In this document: positions 47,610 to 57,076 of the stretch, in pieces | How the letters are laid out: every line of letters begins with the position of its first letter | Position numbering within the stretch: position 1 is the stretch's first letter | The notes under the pieces: model-generated | The model's database searches: none | Told to the model about the DNA's origin: nothing | What the model saw: only the letters and a program-made list of their open reading frames with translations | NCBI RefSeq assembly: GCF_000317145.1 | Contig: NC_019697.1 | Span: 248,001 to 312,000 of the forward strand | Direction: 5' to 3' | DNA length: 64,000 nucleotides | DNA from: Chamaesiphon minutus PCC 6605 | Lineage (GTDB): Bacteria; Cyanobacteriota; Cyanobacteriia; Cyanobacteriales; Chamaesiphonaceae | Position numbers and translations under genes: made by a program

Positions 47610-48755
47610 ATGCCCGATCCTGTTACTGTTATTTCCTTATTGGTTGCTCCCGCTCGTGTGATGCGCGGACGACACGCGCTCGCAGACGCAATCGAGTATA
47701 TCGTGAGATTGGGTCAACGTCCGTTAATCGTGGGTGGCGATCGCAGCTTGGAACTGATTCAATTGCAAGTATTGTTCGATCGTCCTGACTTAACAATCGA
47801 GAGCGTAAATTATACTCCCGACTGTTGCGAAAGTAGTCTCGATCGACTGATGTTAGCCGTCACTACACATCAAGCGGATGTCATCATCGGGATCGGTGGT
47901 GGTAAATGTCTGGATACAGCTAAATTATTAGCCCATCGCACCCAGTTACCAGTTGTGACAATTCCCACCTCTGGTGCTACCTGTGCAGCGTGGACGGCAT
48001 TATCCAATATCTATTCGGAATCTGGTGCCTTCTTGTATGATGTGAGTCTGGCTAAGTGCCCGGACTTATTAGTCCTCGACTATAGTATTGTCGCTACAGC
48101 ACCCCAACGGATGCTAGTCGCAGGTATCGGCGACGCGATCGCTAAATGGTATGAAGCCTCAGTCAGTAGCGGTCATTCGTCGCAAACATTACTTATCGCC
48201 GCCGTCCAACAAGCGCGCGTCCTCAGAGATATCTTATTCCAAAAGTCCCCATCGGCACTCGCAGCTCCTGACGGTGAAGACTGGCAAGAAGTTGTCGATG
48301 CAACTATCCTACTCGCAGGGGTCATTGGTGGATTGGGCGGTGCCCAGTGTCGCACTGTAGCCGCCCATGCCGTGCATAATGGTCTGACACATTTACCGGG
48401 CAGTCATCACGCCTTACACGGCGAAAAAGTGGCTTATGGGATCTTAGTCCAACTGCGCCTACAGGAAATGCTTCAGGGCGATCGATTAGCTGCCACGGCC
48501 CGACAACAATTACTCGATTTTTACAGTACGATTGGCTTACCCAAAACTCTATCCGATTTGGGCTTGAGTGAAATTACCATTTCCCAATTAGATCGTGCGG
48601 CGACGCTTGCCTGCAAACCTGATTCCGATCTGCATCGTTTACCATTTGCTGTGACACCAGAACAATTAGTTGCCGCGATGGTATCGACGACAATTGTTGA
48701 GGTTGAAAATCGGTTTGTTGGTTCGGTATCTTTAGACGATCGTACTAATACTTAA
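47610..48755 (+). CDS. GldA-like iron/zinc-dependent alcohol dehydrogenase
   Basis: A 381-residue protein of the glycerol dehydrogenase/iron-containing alcohol dehydrogenase superfamily. GIGGGKCLDTAK is the nucleotide-binding loop; metal ligands are expected at GIGDAIAKW, HAVHNGLTHL and HGEKVAYGIL. The natural substrate is unknown; sugar alcohol or glycerol are candidates. Standalone gene 260 bp from the psaD start, divergent. Confidence 0.8.
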   Translation: MPDPVTVISLLVAPARVMRGRHALADAIEYIVRLGQRPLIVGGDRSLELIQLQVLFDRPDLTIESVNYTPDCCESSLDRLMLAVTTHQADVIIGIGGGKCLDTAKLLAHRTQLPVVTIPTSGATCAAWTALSNIYSESGAFLYDVSLAKCPDLLVLDYSIVATAPQRMLVAGIGDAIAKWYEASVSSGHSSQTLLIAAVQQARVLRDILFQKSPSALAAPDGEDWQEVVDATILLAGVIGGLGGAQCRTVAAHAVHNGLTHLPGSHHALHGEKVAYGILVQLRLQEMLQGDRLAATARQQLLDFYSTIGLPKTLSDLGLSEITISQLDRAATLACKPDSDLHRLPFAVTPEQLVAAMVSTTIVEVENRFVGSVSLDDRTNT

Positions 48756-49029
48756 GTGCTTGCTGAAGATCTCGATCGTCAATCGATGTCTGTGCTTTAG
48801 CCAACTGACGCTCTCGATCGCACATTGACAATATTTTCCTGTAATCAATACACAAATTAACTCGATCGAGCCATTGCCGAACTAAGATCTCAAAAGCACT
48901 GCTATTGGCAGTGCTTCTAGGTAACCTAGTTCTAACTCGAAACTTGGAATTGACGATCGAGATCGAGTTGGGACAGTTTTTATCGGTTAGATTTTGTTGG
49001 TTGCTTTGAGTCTTTTCCGCATTTTCCAT
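48745..49029 (-). CDS. Possible DUF1127-like small protein
   Basis: A 94-residue frame overlapping the end of the PEP-CTERM gene by 43 bp on the same strand. The last 50 residues (VRQWLDRVNLCIDYRKILSM, CDRERQLAKAQ) resemble the W..R...L..L.DR pattern of DUF1127. The start is uncertain and the N-terminal half is low-complexity; may be a remnant. Confidence 0.3.
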   Translation of the reverse strand: MENAEKTQSNQQNLTDKNCPNSISIVNSKFRVRTRLPRSTANSSAFEILVRQWLDRVNLCIDYRKILSMCDRERQLAKAQTSIDDRDLQQALKY

Positions 49030-49805
49030 GCTGAGGCAGCACCAATCATCGTACCGACGATCGTGAAAGGTTCGGGAACAGCAGTGGCAGCAGGATTAGC
49101 AATCAGAACCGAACCAAGCGCGAAGTTATCAGCGTCGAATGGTCCTGACGTTGGTGTATCAAAAGAGCGAAACACAATGCTAGAGATATTTGCAGTATTA
49201 CTGCTTACACCCCAGAATGCTGCGGAATTATCTGCATTTCCATTTGTGACACCCGGAAAATTAAAGGTTTGTGACGTGTTGTCGGTTGCAAACGCAGTCA
49301 GAGTCCCTTGAAATCCTGGCGTTCCAGTAGAGTTTCTGTAAAATAAGCTGTTAATTTGTGCGCCAATGGCAGCAACCGGAGTCGAGAATGACAGAGTGAG
49401 ACCGCCTAGATTTCCATTGCTATAAAATACACTAGTATTTGGTGCAAAATTACCATTCCACAAACCATTTTGGGTTGCAGGATTAGTGGGATCTTGCAAT
49501 GCGTTGGAATTGCCAGCAGCAACGAGAAAGCCTGTAAGACTTTGTGGGAGAATGCGCGCCCCACCACCGTTTTGGGTACCAGCTACGGTCAAACCACCAG
49601 TAGAATTAATCGTAAGATTCGTAGGCCCCACTGTCAGGGTCGGGCTAGACCAGTCTACTATGTCATTAGCTCCTAATGCAGCAGCACTAAAGACTTGAGT
49701 AAGAGTCGCAGATCGAGCGATTGGGGCAGTTCCAGCCAGCGAGATCGCACTCGCGGCAGTTGCGATCGATAATTGGAGTACACCGACTGTTGTAATACGT
49801 TTCAT
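48987..49805 (-). CDS. PEP-CTERM sorting-domain protein
   Basis: A 272-residue exported protein with an N-terminal signal peptide (VLQLSIATAASAISLAGTAP) and the C-terminal sorting signal VPEPFTIVGTMIGAASAWKM followed by RKRLK, which is cut by exosortase. The central region is Asn/Gly/Thr-rich and beta-like. Function is unknown; such proteins are linked to extracellular matrix. ATG at 49805 chosen. Confidence 0.85.
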   Translation of the reverse strand: MKRITTVGVLQLSIATAASAISLAGTAPIARSATLTQVFSAAALGANDIVDWSSPTLTVGPTNLTINSTGGLTVAGTQNGGGARILPQSLTGFLVAAGNSNALQDPTNPATQNGLWNGNFAPNTSVFYSNGNLGGLTLSFSTPVAAIGAQINSLFYRNSTGTPGFQGTLTAFATDNTSQTFNFPGVTNGNADNSAAFWGVSSNTANISSIVFRSFDTPTSGPFDADNFALGSVLIANPAATAVPEPFTIVGTMIGAASAWKMRKRLKATNKI

Positions 49806-50349
49806 GAAATGTTCAGTCCTCAAGAGATTAGGTATTTGTCGAAGAAGAATGCGCGATCGCTAAGGTATCAGTTGATTGAATAAATCACAGTAATCGAAGG
49901 TATTCGCAGATTTTTCAAACCTTACCCAATAAGTCTTAAGTATTTTCGCCAAATAAGCTCATGCCATAATTTATCAGCTAAAACGACAAATGTAATCAGC
50001 TACTTTGCTGAGGCTTATTGCTCTAAATATGCAAAATTCAGTAAAATATTGCAGGTACATGCTATCCTGTAGATGTGGATGACAGGCTCCATATCGCTGT
50101 TATGCAAAGTTTTTTCTAAATCTTATAAAAGACGATCGCTTATTTACGCTGTATTTATATAAAAAATATTGTAATTAAAATATCGTCACATCTAAAAACA
50201 AAGCCGAGCGACAAATGGATATAATCGCATCAAAATTTAGTGTGACAATCGCACCCACATTCGGCTAGTTAAATTTGCTTGTTTATAATTTGGTTTAGCA
50301 ACAATTGGATCTACCAAAACCACCCTCGGTCATCCCTGCTGTAATTAAC
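49806..50349. other. Intergenic region between PEP-CTERM and SLH lipoprotein genes
   Basis: 544 bp, AT-rich. It must hold the promoter of the PEP-CTERM gene. A weak inverted repeat AGCCGA ... TCGGCT spans 50203-50266. No ORF or RNA recognised. Confidence 0.4.
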
Positions 50350-51591
50350 TTATCGCTCCGCCTGAACTGCATCGCGAGCCGATAAACCTTCACTATTGGC
50401 TCCAAAATACCAAAGACTTGTCGCAACTTCTCCCAAATTAACAGTCTTCTTGGGTTGGAATAAAGTTGTATAACCAAATGCTCTGCGGATATTTGATTGT
50501 TCGCCATTTTGAAAATCAGCTAAGACTGCTCGCAAGGCTTTAGGGTCGATTTTGCCAGCATCTTGAAATCCCCACGTCTGTTTGACGGCATCTAGCGAGG
50601 CTGTTGGCAACGGTTGGCGGGTATCCAGCGGTACTTTCCACAAAATCATCTGTTCTCTCGTCAGCGGTGTGTCGGGACGAAACAGGACGCTGGTAGCGTC
50701 GCCACTGAGGGGACTAGGAATTAACCCCGCTTCGGCTAATCCCTGAATGCTAGGAAAATCGGGGTTGGTACTAGGGACATCTTGAAATGCTGGCTTGGTG
50801 TCGGTAGTAGCTAGTTTGACTTGCTGGGTAGGTTTGCTACCTGTAATCCGATTGTGTGCGGTAACTAGCCAACGCGCGTATTCGCGGCGAGTGACTGTCC
50901 GATTGGGCGCGGACTCTGCACTGGTTAAGACACCAATTTGGGCGAGATCTTTAATATAATCTGCGGTTGTTGTAGGAAGCTTGGCAATCGGTTTGGTTGT
51001 GGGTAGGGGAGATGCTGTGGGGTTGGGGGTAGTAGCTGTTGGCGTGGTGGTTGATACATCAGTCGCGCCGAGCAAACTAATGGTATAAGTGGTAACGCCA
51101 GTCTGTTGCTTGTCAGTGCTAGTTTGAGGCTCGGATGGCTTGCCGTCTGCGACAGCAATGGAGACGTTTAGTTGGGCTTGTTTGGCGGTGAGGATGGGGT
51201 TACTATCGCTAGGTTGCGTGACTATTTCCCATTGCTTGGCGGGGAGTTCTTGCTGATAAAATTTATAGACAAAATCGATCGGATCGGCAGTCGTCCAAGT
51301 GGTGACGATACCTCGCTCTGGCGTTTGTGTTGTAGATTGCAGTTTTGCCTGGGGATATAAGGGAAAATCGGTAGGCAGGGTGTTAGACGACGAGGTTGCT
51401 GGCGTCTGTGAAACGTTGGAGCCGACAGCAAGTGGTTCTTTGAGTTTGGGATCTGGTGCAAACGGATTTTGAAAAGATGTGCCAGCATTGCACCCAGAGA
51501 CGATAAATAGAAGACTAATTGTCAGGCAACGTAGCAATAATCGTTTGTCAGGATGACTAATCCCGATGCGGAGCTGCGCTAGCGTAAGCAT
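50350..51591 (-). CDS. S-layer-homology lipoprotein
   Basis: A 413-residue predicted lipoprotein (RCLTISLLFIVSGC, lipobox VSGC), followed by a low-complexity Pro/Thr linker and SLH-like units: YIKDLAQIGVLTSAES with VTRREYARWLVTAHNR, and PAFQDVPSTNPDFPSIQGLA with LTREQMILWKV. Likely anchored in the outer membrane or cell wall. ATG at 51591 chosen over a GTG at 51630. Function beyond surface attachment unknown. Confidence 0.75.
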   Translation of the reverse strand: MLTLAQLRIGISHPDKRLLLRCLTISLLFIVSGCNAGTSFQNPFAPDPKLKEPLAVGSNVSQTPATSSSNTLPTDFPLYPQAKLQSTTQTPERGIVTTWTTADPIDFVYKFYQQELPAKQWEIVTQPSDSNPILTAKQAQLNVSIAVADGKPSEPQTSTDKQQTGVTTYTISLLGATDVSTTTPTATTPNPTASPLPTTKPIAKLPTTTADYIKDLAQIGVLTSAESAPNRTVTRREYARWLVTAHNRITGSKPTQQVKLATTDTKPAFQDVPSTNPDFPSIQGLAEAGLIPSPLSGDATSVLFRPDTPLTREQMILWKVPLDTRQPLPTASLDAVKQTWGFQDAGKIDPKALRAVLADFQNGEQSNIRRAFGYTTLFQPKKTVNLGEVATSLWYFGANSEGLSARDAVQAER

Positions 51592-51839
51592 TGCCTGGGC
51601 AGGTCGCCAATTCGGTTGAAAACGTGACACAATTAGTTACTGTATAGGGACAGTTGAATATTCCTATTATACTTCGGTTTAATGTGCTGTTTATGGACTG
51701 CCGACTTTTGAGATCGTTTGTCGCTCTAGCGGAGATTGATAAGAAATTGTCAGGATGTTTGAATTGCCAGACAAATGAACACATCCAAATTCTCTTGGAG
51801 AAGGATTGGATGTGCTCAAACCAGATCGAAGATGAGACA

Positions 51840-51895
51840 TTGGCAAGAAATTAATCGACGATCGAATAAGGATGACTCGATTAATTTCTTGCCAA
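51840..51895. repeat. 19-bp perfect inverted repeat
   Basis: TTGGCAAGAAATTAATCGA and its complement flank an 18-nt loop, between the SLH lipoprotein gene and the ribbon-helix-helix gene. Could terminate the latter. A second, weaker hairpin (CACATCCAA ... TTGGATGTG) precedes it. Confidence 0.6.
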
Positions 51896-51979
51896 GATCT
51901 AACAGGGTATGAGTGAGTAGCAATGGCCGCACTCATAATGAGAACCTGAAGCTATGATGTATAATCCCGATCTATGTCT

Positions 51980-52159
51980 TCAAATTTTGGCTTGTAGAGA
52001 TCTAATGAATTCCCTAATAATATCGGTCTTAGTTCGCTCGGTCTTTTCGGCAAAAGCTTCGAGAATTCTAAGTTCTTGTTCGGGAATTTTTACATTTAAC
52101 TGTTTTAGAGACATAGTTCGAGTGCCTGAAGAAATGCTATACTGGTTTGAGTGAATCAT
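51980..52159 (-). CDS. Small ribbon-helix-helix (CopG-type) protein
   Basis: A 59-residue frame from the ATG at 52159 (44 residues from 52114) that reads SLKQLNVKIPEQELRILEAF then AEKTERTKTDIIREFIRSLQ. This is the ribbon-helix-helix DNA-binding pattern: a short basic strand, then two amphipathic helices. An inverted repeat 8 bp upstream may be its operator. No partner toxin is seen downstream, so it is an orphan antitoxin or regulator. Confidence 0.7.
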   Translation of the reverse strand: MIHSNQYSISSGTRTMSLKQLNVKIPEQELRILEAFAEKTERTKTDIIREFIRSLQAKI

Positions 52160-52166
52160 GGTTTTA

Positions 52167-52186
52167 GTATCAATTTAGACTGATAC
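52167..52186 (-). promoter_or_regulatory. Candidate operator of the ribbon-helix-helix gene
   Basis: GTATCA-N8-TGATAC, directly upstream of the ATG at 52159. Typical size and position for autoregulation by a CopG-type protein. Confidence 0.4.
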
Positions 52187-52404
52187 AGCTTTTTTCGGTA
52201 ATCGTACTTACTGTGAAGCGAGGGGATCGCTTCATTCGCAGCAAAATTGAGCCTAGTAGATAATCTAAATATAACTCTGGCGATGTGATTTGAAACACAG
52301 CTAAATAGCTGTATTTATTCACGCAAAGAATACAGCTACCAATCCCTCCTTGGTGGCATTGTTGTCGAAAGCGAAAAGAGTTTCGATCGATAAGTATTCC
52401 AGCG

Positions 52405-52441
52405 TGGTAGTAGTCGCTCGACTGGCAAGCTACTACTACCA
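52405..52441 (-). terminator. Hairpin after ftsZ
   Basis: TGGTAGTAGT and its complement ACTACTACCA flank a 17-nt loop, about 25 bp beyond the ftsZ stop. Confidence 0.4.
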
Positions 52442-52465
52442 TTGCCAAAGCTATCTAGACCAAAA

Positions 52466-53704
52466 TTATTTGTTGGGACGACGGTTTTGCAAGAAGGCGG
52501 GTAGATCCGCCCCAGGATTTTGAGGGGGCTTAGGTTGAGGAAAACTTTCGTTTCCAACAGATGTTCCCGGTTGCTTGCGAGTAGCTTGCTGCTCGGACGA
52601 TAATGCGGAAGTATTGCGTTGAGCCGCACCCGCTGTATTATTGCGCTGACGAACCATCGGCTCGGCAATTTCGCCTGTGAATCCGGTCGCAATTACCGTA
52701 ATTCTCATTTCGCCTTGCATTTGGGGATCGATGACCGCACCAAAAATAATATTTGCATTCGGATCGACGACCTCATAAATCGTGTCCGCAGCAGTACTTA
52801 CTTCAATTAGGGTCATATCCGAACCGCCAGTAATATTCAGTACGACACCACGCGCGCCCTCGATCGAAGATTCTAGCAATGGAGAATTGATCGCTTGAAC
52901 CGCAGCTTCGCGCGCGCGCGATTTGCCCGATCCTTCGCCAATTCCCATTAGTGCCGAACCTGCATCGGCCATCACCGTGCGGACATCCGCAAAGTCTACG
53001 TTGATCAATCCAGGAATCGTGATAATATCCGAAATGCCCTGGACTCCGGAGCGCAGTACGTCATCTGCAATCCGAAACGCTTCTTGAACGGGAGTTTGCT
53101 CGTTGATCGCTTGTAGCAGTTTATCATTAGGAATGATAATTAAGGTATCAACCTGACTTTGCAGTCCGCTAATTCCTTCTTCTGCTTGATTTGTGCGGCG
53201 GCGGCCTTCAAAGGTAAAGGGCCGAGTCACCACACCTACAGTTAAGGCACCCATCTCCTTCGCTACCTCTGCCACAATCCGCGCCGCACCAGTTCCAGTG
53301 CCGCCTCCCATCCCGGCTGTAATAAACACCAAATCAGCACCTTCGAGCGCGTGCGCGATTTCTTCGCGCGACTCTTCGGCAGCTTTTTGGCCGATGGCTG
53401 GGTTACCACCCGCACCAAGTCCCCGTGTGAGCTTTTGGCCTAACTGAATCCGGCGCGTCGCATCAGAGTGGGATAGAGCTTGCGCGTCAGTATTCATCGT
53501 CCAAAATTCTATGCCTTCAATATCGCTGGCAATCATCCGGTTGACCGCATTACTGCCACCACCGCCAACACCAATGACTTTGATGCGAGCTGTATTGCTA
53601 AAAGTGATACCTTCAGACATTAGTTCATCCCTTGGTATGGTGTAACCATCTCGCAGCGAGTGGCTTTTGAATCCTGGATAGGAGACTGGACTAGAGTTAT
53701 TCAT
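52466..53704 (-). CDS. ftsZ: Cell division GTPase FtsZ
   Basis: Polymerises into the division ring. The 412-residue protein has [13 protein letters not shown], the tubulin signature [20 protein letters not shown] and [11 protein letters not shown]. The N-terminal 25 residues before [16 protein letters not shown] are a cyanobacterial extension. The C-terminal tail ([16 protein letters not shown]) carries the conserved partner-binding motif. Preceded by ftsQ, the usual cyanobacterial order. Confidence 0.98.
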   Translation of the reverse strand: MNNSSPVSYPGFKSHSLRDGYTIPRDELMSEGITFSNTARIKVIGVGGGGSNAVNRMIASDIEGIEFWTMNTDAQALSHSDATRRIQLGQKLTRGLGAGGNPAIGQKAAEESREEIAHALEGADLVFITAGMGGGTGTGAARIVAEVAKEMGALTVGVVTRPFTFEGRRRTNQAEEGISGLQSQVDTLIIIPNDKLLQAINEQTPVQEAFRIADDVLRSGVQGISDIITIPGLINVDFADVRTVMADAGSALMGIGEGSGKSRAREAAVQAINSPLLESSIEGARGVVLNITGGSDMTLIEVSTAADTIYEVVDPNANIIFGAVIDPQMQGEMRITVIATGFTGEIAEPMVRQRNNTAGAAQRNTSALSSEQQATRKQPGTSVGNESFPQPKPPQNPGADLPAFLQNRRPNK

Positions 53705-53970
53705 GCGCTAGTTATGTTTTGAACCTTTTAAAGCATAGTAACCCGCATTATAGATATTTGTTGAGATTACTTAGACATGTAGTGTACATTTTTTTGGTTA
53801 TTATTTGAGAACTAAGGGCACGATCGAGCCAAAGCTAGGTTGACATTGACTAGGGGATAGACTTTCGCCGTGCTAGAATATAGAGATTATAGAAGAATTA
53901 TTTAAACTATATTACCTGCACATACATACTATTAACGTAGTATAATGTTTTATTAAAATAACCTACGGTT

Positions 53971-54864
53971 TTAGTTAGGAGTGGTAGTAGGTTTGGGAAT
54001 GGTCGTTGAATCGGACTTGAGTTGCAGCCTAGGAGAGTCCGGGTTTTCCAAATCTAGGTAGTCAATAGTTTCGGGTTTGGCAGATTTCGACCAATCGCGG
54101 AGTCGATCGAGTTCTTGTATTTGCCGATCGAGCAGCAGATTATTCCCGATCGCTCCCAGTCTAACTTTACCTACTTCGGTTTGCAACATTAAATTTTGGG
54201 GATTGCGACAATCAACAATCCCAATCGCTACAGCACTAGTTTGCACGGCTCGATAAAGTTGTGGCCACTGAGGACATAGACCCTGTGAAGGCGGTCTTAA
54301 CTGCAAAGTTGGTAGAGATTGCCAGACGATCGATCGGTAGCTAGCCAGTGGCAATTGCAAACCGCGCTCGTCGATAAATATTTGCGATGCTGTAGTCTCG
54401 TTTTGCATAATCCGAGCCACTGGCGGGAAGTCCTGAATTTGCACCACTAAGCGCGGAGGGAACACCCGACGATCGATATTCACAGTTGTCATCGAGCTGC
54501 GCTGTTTGAGCTGGGCGGCTAGTTGTGTTGGTGCCAGTTCGACGATCGGTTTCGGGTAGGGAATTGCCAGCATCGATCGAACGGTGGCATCGGTGATATA
54601 CTGATTGCCCTCAATCTGAATCTGCTCGGGCTTAGAAATAGTCCAATCGGGTCGATCGATCGCCCAAGCTATCCCCGCAAAAATTCCACCCATACAGATG
54701 AGTCGCCATAAAGATTTGATAACTCTGACGCGTCGCTGTTGCTGTAATTGGCGACGTCGTTGTTTGAGATGTTCTCTAGAGACAGTCCGATCCACTGGTG
54801 GTGAGGGGGTAGGGAATTGGGAGTTGGGAGTTGCGGCTCGCAAGGCGTCGGGGAACCCGACCAT
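53971..54864 (-). CDS. ftsQ: Cell division protein FtsQ
   Basis: Divisome protein with a cytoplasmic basic region (HLKQRRRQLQQQRRVRVIKS), one transmembrane segment (LICMGGIFAGIAWAI) and a periplasmic POTRA/FtsQ region starting near IQIEGNQYITDATVRSMLAI. As drawn (297 residues) the start MVGFPDALRAATPNSQ is translated from a dispersed repeat; a GTG at 54795 would give 274 residues and is a likely native start. Ends 266 bp before ftsZ on the same strand. Confidence 0.85.
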   Translation of the reverse strand: MVGFPDALRAATPNSQFPTPSPPVDRTVSREHLKQRRRQLQQQRRVRVIKSLWRLICMGGIFAGIAWAIDRPDWTISKPEQIQIEGNQYITDATVRSMLAIPYPKPIVELAPTQLAAQLKQRSSMTTVNIDRRVFPPRLVVQIQDFPPVARIMQNETTASQIFIDERGLQLPLASYRSIVWQSLPTLQLRPPSQGLCPQWPQLYRAVQTSAVAIGIVDCRNPQNLMLQTEVGKVRLGAIGNNLLLDRQIQELDRLRDWSKSAKPETIDYLDLENPDSPRLQLKSDSTTIPKPTTTPN

Positions 54865-54993
54865 GGCAGCGAGACAGCGACGAATTACAGAAGAGTGGAG
54901 GAGCAGATAACTTCGTCAAGACAAGACAGGGAGCAAAGAGAGGGGGAACGCAGTTCCAAAACTTTCTGCCTTCTGCCTAAAACCTAAAGCCTA

Positions 54994-56115
54994 TTATTGA
55001 GGAATAAATTCTGTCTGAACGCGTTGTTTGCCGTCGCTGCTAACGACAATCGAGCGGTCTTGCAATTTGCCAACACCACGAGTACCAGTGAATTTAATCG
55101 CTGGATCGACTTGTTGATATACTACATTACCAGTTCCGGTAAGCTGTTGTGAAGCTATTTCCCAGATTAATCGATCGGCACGAAGTTTGGCTTGGTTGCG
55201 GGTGGATACACCAGTCGCATTGCCTGCGAGGACAGCGACCGAGCCTTTGAGATCGAGCGTGCCGCTGCTGGCATTAAAGGTCAAGGCTTCTGGCGGATGC
55301 CGGATCGTCAATGGTCGATCGGCAACGATTGTTTCTCGATCGAGATTCCAGGCAAAGGATTCACCATCGACCCGAATTAACGGACTGGTGGCATCCAATT
55401 TTACCTTACCTTGTAAATTGATAATTTGGCGATCGAGTTCGGTGGAGAAGCTATTAGTCGAGACTTTGGCAGTAATAGTATTTTCTCGATAGCGTTGAAT
55501 TTGCGTAGCGCGATCTCCGATAACTTTCTGCTCTTTAACTAGCCAGGTGATACGTTCGGTCTGCATGGCCAAGCGGGGATCGCTAGCCAGTGCGGTAATT
55601 TTGCCAGAGAGATCGAGCTGTTGTTTGCGGCTGAAGTATCTACCTTCATTGGCGTTAGCTTGAAATTTGGGCTGATTTGCTTGGACGCGATCGCGAATGA
55701 CGAGCAAATCTGCTTTTGGTTGCCATTCTACCGTTTGACCGACGATCGTCAATTGATTGCGGATTTCTTTGGCGACTACATCACCTCGGAGGACAATTTT
55801 TTCGCCTTCTTGCTCGACTTCTCCAGTTTTGGCGGCGATCCGTAAAACGACTCGCCCATCTTGGTACAGATCGCCATCTAGATTAGTTACTTTGGCAGTT
55901 TTGCGATCGGGAGCATATACTCCGCGTTCGGCACGGACTTTCCACAAGGGTTGACCTTGTTTATTTACTTGCTCGAACCTCAGTCCTTCTAGCTCTAATT
56001 TAGCTTCGATTGCTGATGGTTTCGGACTGGGTTGCGGCTTTTTTGGCTGACGACAACCACCGATCCCCAATATGGCGATCGCCACCACAATACCTACCCA
56101 GCGATATACTTTCAT
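54994..56115 (-). CDS. lptC: LPS export protein LptC (long cyanobacterial form)
   Basis: A 373-residue lipoprotein (VAIAILGIGGC, Cys21) of the LptC/OstA superfamily that bridges LptB2FG and LptA in lipopolysaccharide transport. After the lipobox come LELEGLRFEQVNKQGQPLWK, the LptC start, and about 300 residues of repeated OstA-like beta strands. E. coli LptC has 191 residues; the long form probably combines LptC and LptA functions (inferred). Upstream of ftsQ with a 129-bp gap. Confidence 0.82.
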   Translation of the reverse strand: MKVYRWVGIVVAIAILGIGGCRQPKKPQPSPKPSAIEAKLELEGLRFEQVNKQGQPLWKVRAERGVYAPDRKTAKVTNLDGDLYQDGRVVLRIAAKTGEVEQEGEKIVLRGDVVAKEIRNQLTIVGQTVEWQPKADLLVIRDRVQANQPKFQANANEGRYFSRKQQLDLSGKITALASDPRLAMQTERITWLVKEQKVIGDRATQIQRYRENTITAKVSTNSFSTELDRQIINLQGKVKLDATSPLIRVDGESFAWNLDRETIVADRPLTIRHPPEALTFNASSGTLDLKGSVAVLAGNATGVSTRNQAKLRADRLIWEIASQQLTGTGNVVYQQVDPAIKFTGTRGVGKLQDRSIVVSSDGKQRVQTEFIPQ

Positions 56116-56367
56116 GCTTGGCCCAATTCGATCGATTTCATCCCTCTACCTGTTGAGACTTAACTACTCTGTCTTGGTTCCTGGTGTTAATTGAGAATTG
56201 ATAATTACCTCAAATCGTCGATCGCGATCGTGGACTATACCTGCAACCTAGAGAGTGAGTACTGGCCACCCTACTGGCGCGACTGTAATGCGTTTTCCAC
56301 TCAGGAGGGGCAACTCATGAGTTGCCACTACTGAGTAGAAACCTTACTACGATCGATTCTTAATTAA

Positions 56368-56958
56368 TTAAGTCCAAATATCGGGCGTGACCGAGAGCAT
56401 ATTGTTACCACGGGGAGTTTTTTGGATTTCTTCTTTGACGTTTTCCAGATCGATATAGCGATCGGAAACATTGATCAGACTATCACTAGTCATCGAGCGC
56501 AGACTGACGACTTCCACCCGCACGCCACGATAACTGACAGCATCGACAGCATAAGCTAAATCGCCATCGCCGCTGACCAAAACTGCGGTGTCATAAGAGC
56601 CGACTAAAGCCATCATATCGACGGCAATTTCTACATCCAGGTTTGCTTTTTTCGAGCCATCTGGTAACTGCACCAAATCCTTGGCGATGACTCGATAACC
56701 ATTGCGCCTCATCCACAGCAAAAAACCTTGTTGTTTTTCATTAGTCCGATCGACTCCGGTGTAGAAAAAAGAGCGCAATAGTCGCGAACCACCAGTGAGC
56801 CGAGCTAGTAATTTGGTATAATCGATTTCAATATTGAGTTGTAGCGCGGCATAAAATAAATTAGAACCATCGACAAAGATGGCGACTCTCCCACGATTTT
56901 CTAATACTTGCTGTGCTGAAAATATCGAATTTTCATCATGATTGAAACTATTCATCAT
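56368..56958 (-). CDS. NYN-domain (LabA/DUF88-type) protein
   Basis: A 196-residue PIN-like NYN domain protein: RVAIFVDGSNLFYAA (first Asp, Asn), KKANLDVEIAVDMMAL and AVLVSGDGDLAYAVDAV supply the acidic cluster expected of an RNase fold. LabA of Synechococcus, a circadian output factor, belongs here; this protein may be LabA or a paralogue. Cytoplasmic, standalone. Confidence 0.85.
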   Translation of the reverse strand: MMNSFNHDENSIFSAQQVLENRGRVAIFVDGSNLFYAALQLNIEIDYTKLLARLTGGSRLLRSFFYTGVDRTNEKQQGFLLWMRRNGYRVIAKDLVQLPDGSKKANLDVEIAVDMMALVGSYDTAVLVSGDGDLAYAVDAVSYRGVRVEVVSLRSMTSDSLINVSDRYIDLENVKEEIQKTPRGNNMLSVTPDIWT

Positions 56959-57076
56959 TTATAGAGTTGTTATAAATTTATTAAAAAAAATTGCTGTTTT
57001 AAAAAAATTGGTCTAAATATTGACAATGATGAACCGTAGTCAGCTATTCCTCCCAGATAGTTAAAAATAGATTAAC

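Noticed and set aside
51654-51936. Two overlapping ORFs on opposite strands around 51.7-51.9 kb
   Set aside because: The sequence is mostly hairpins; neither has a ribosome-binding site or recognised family.
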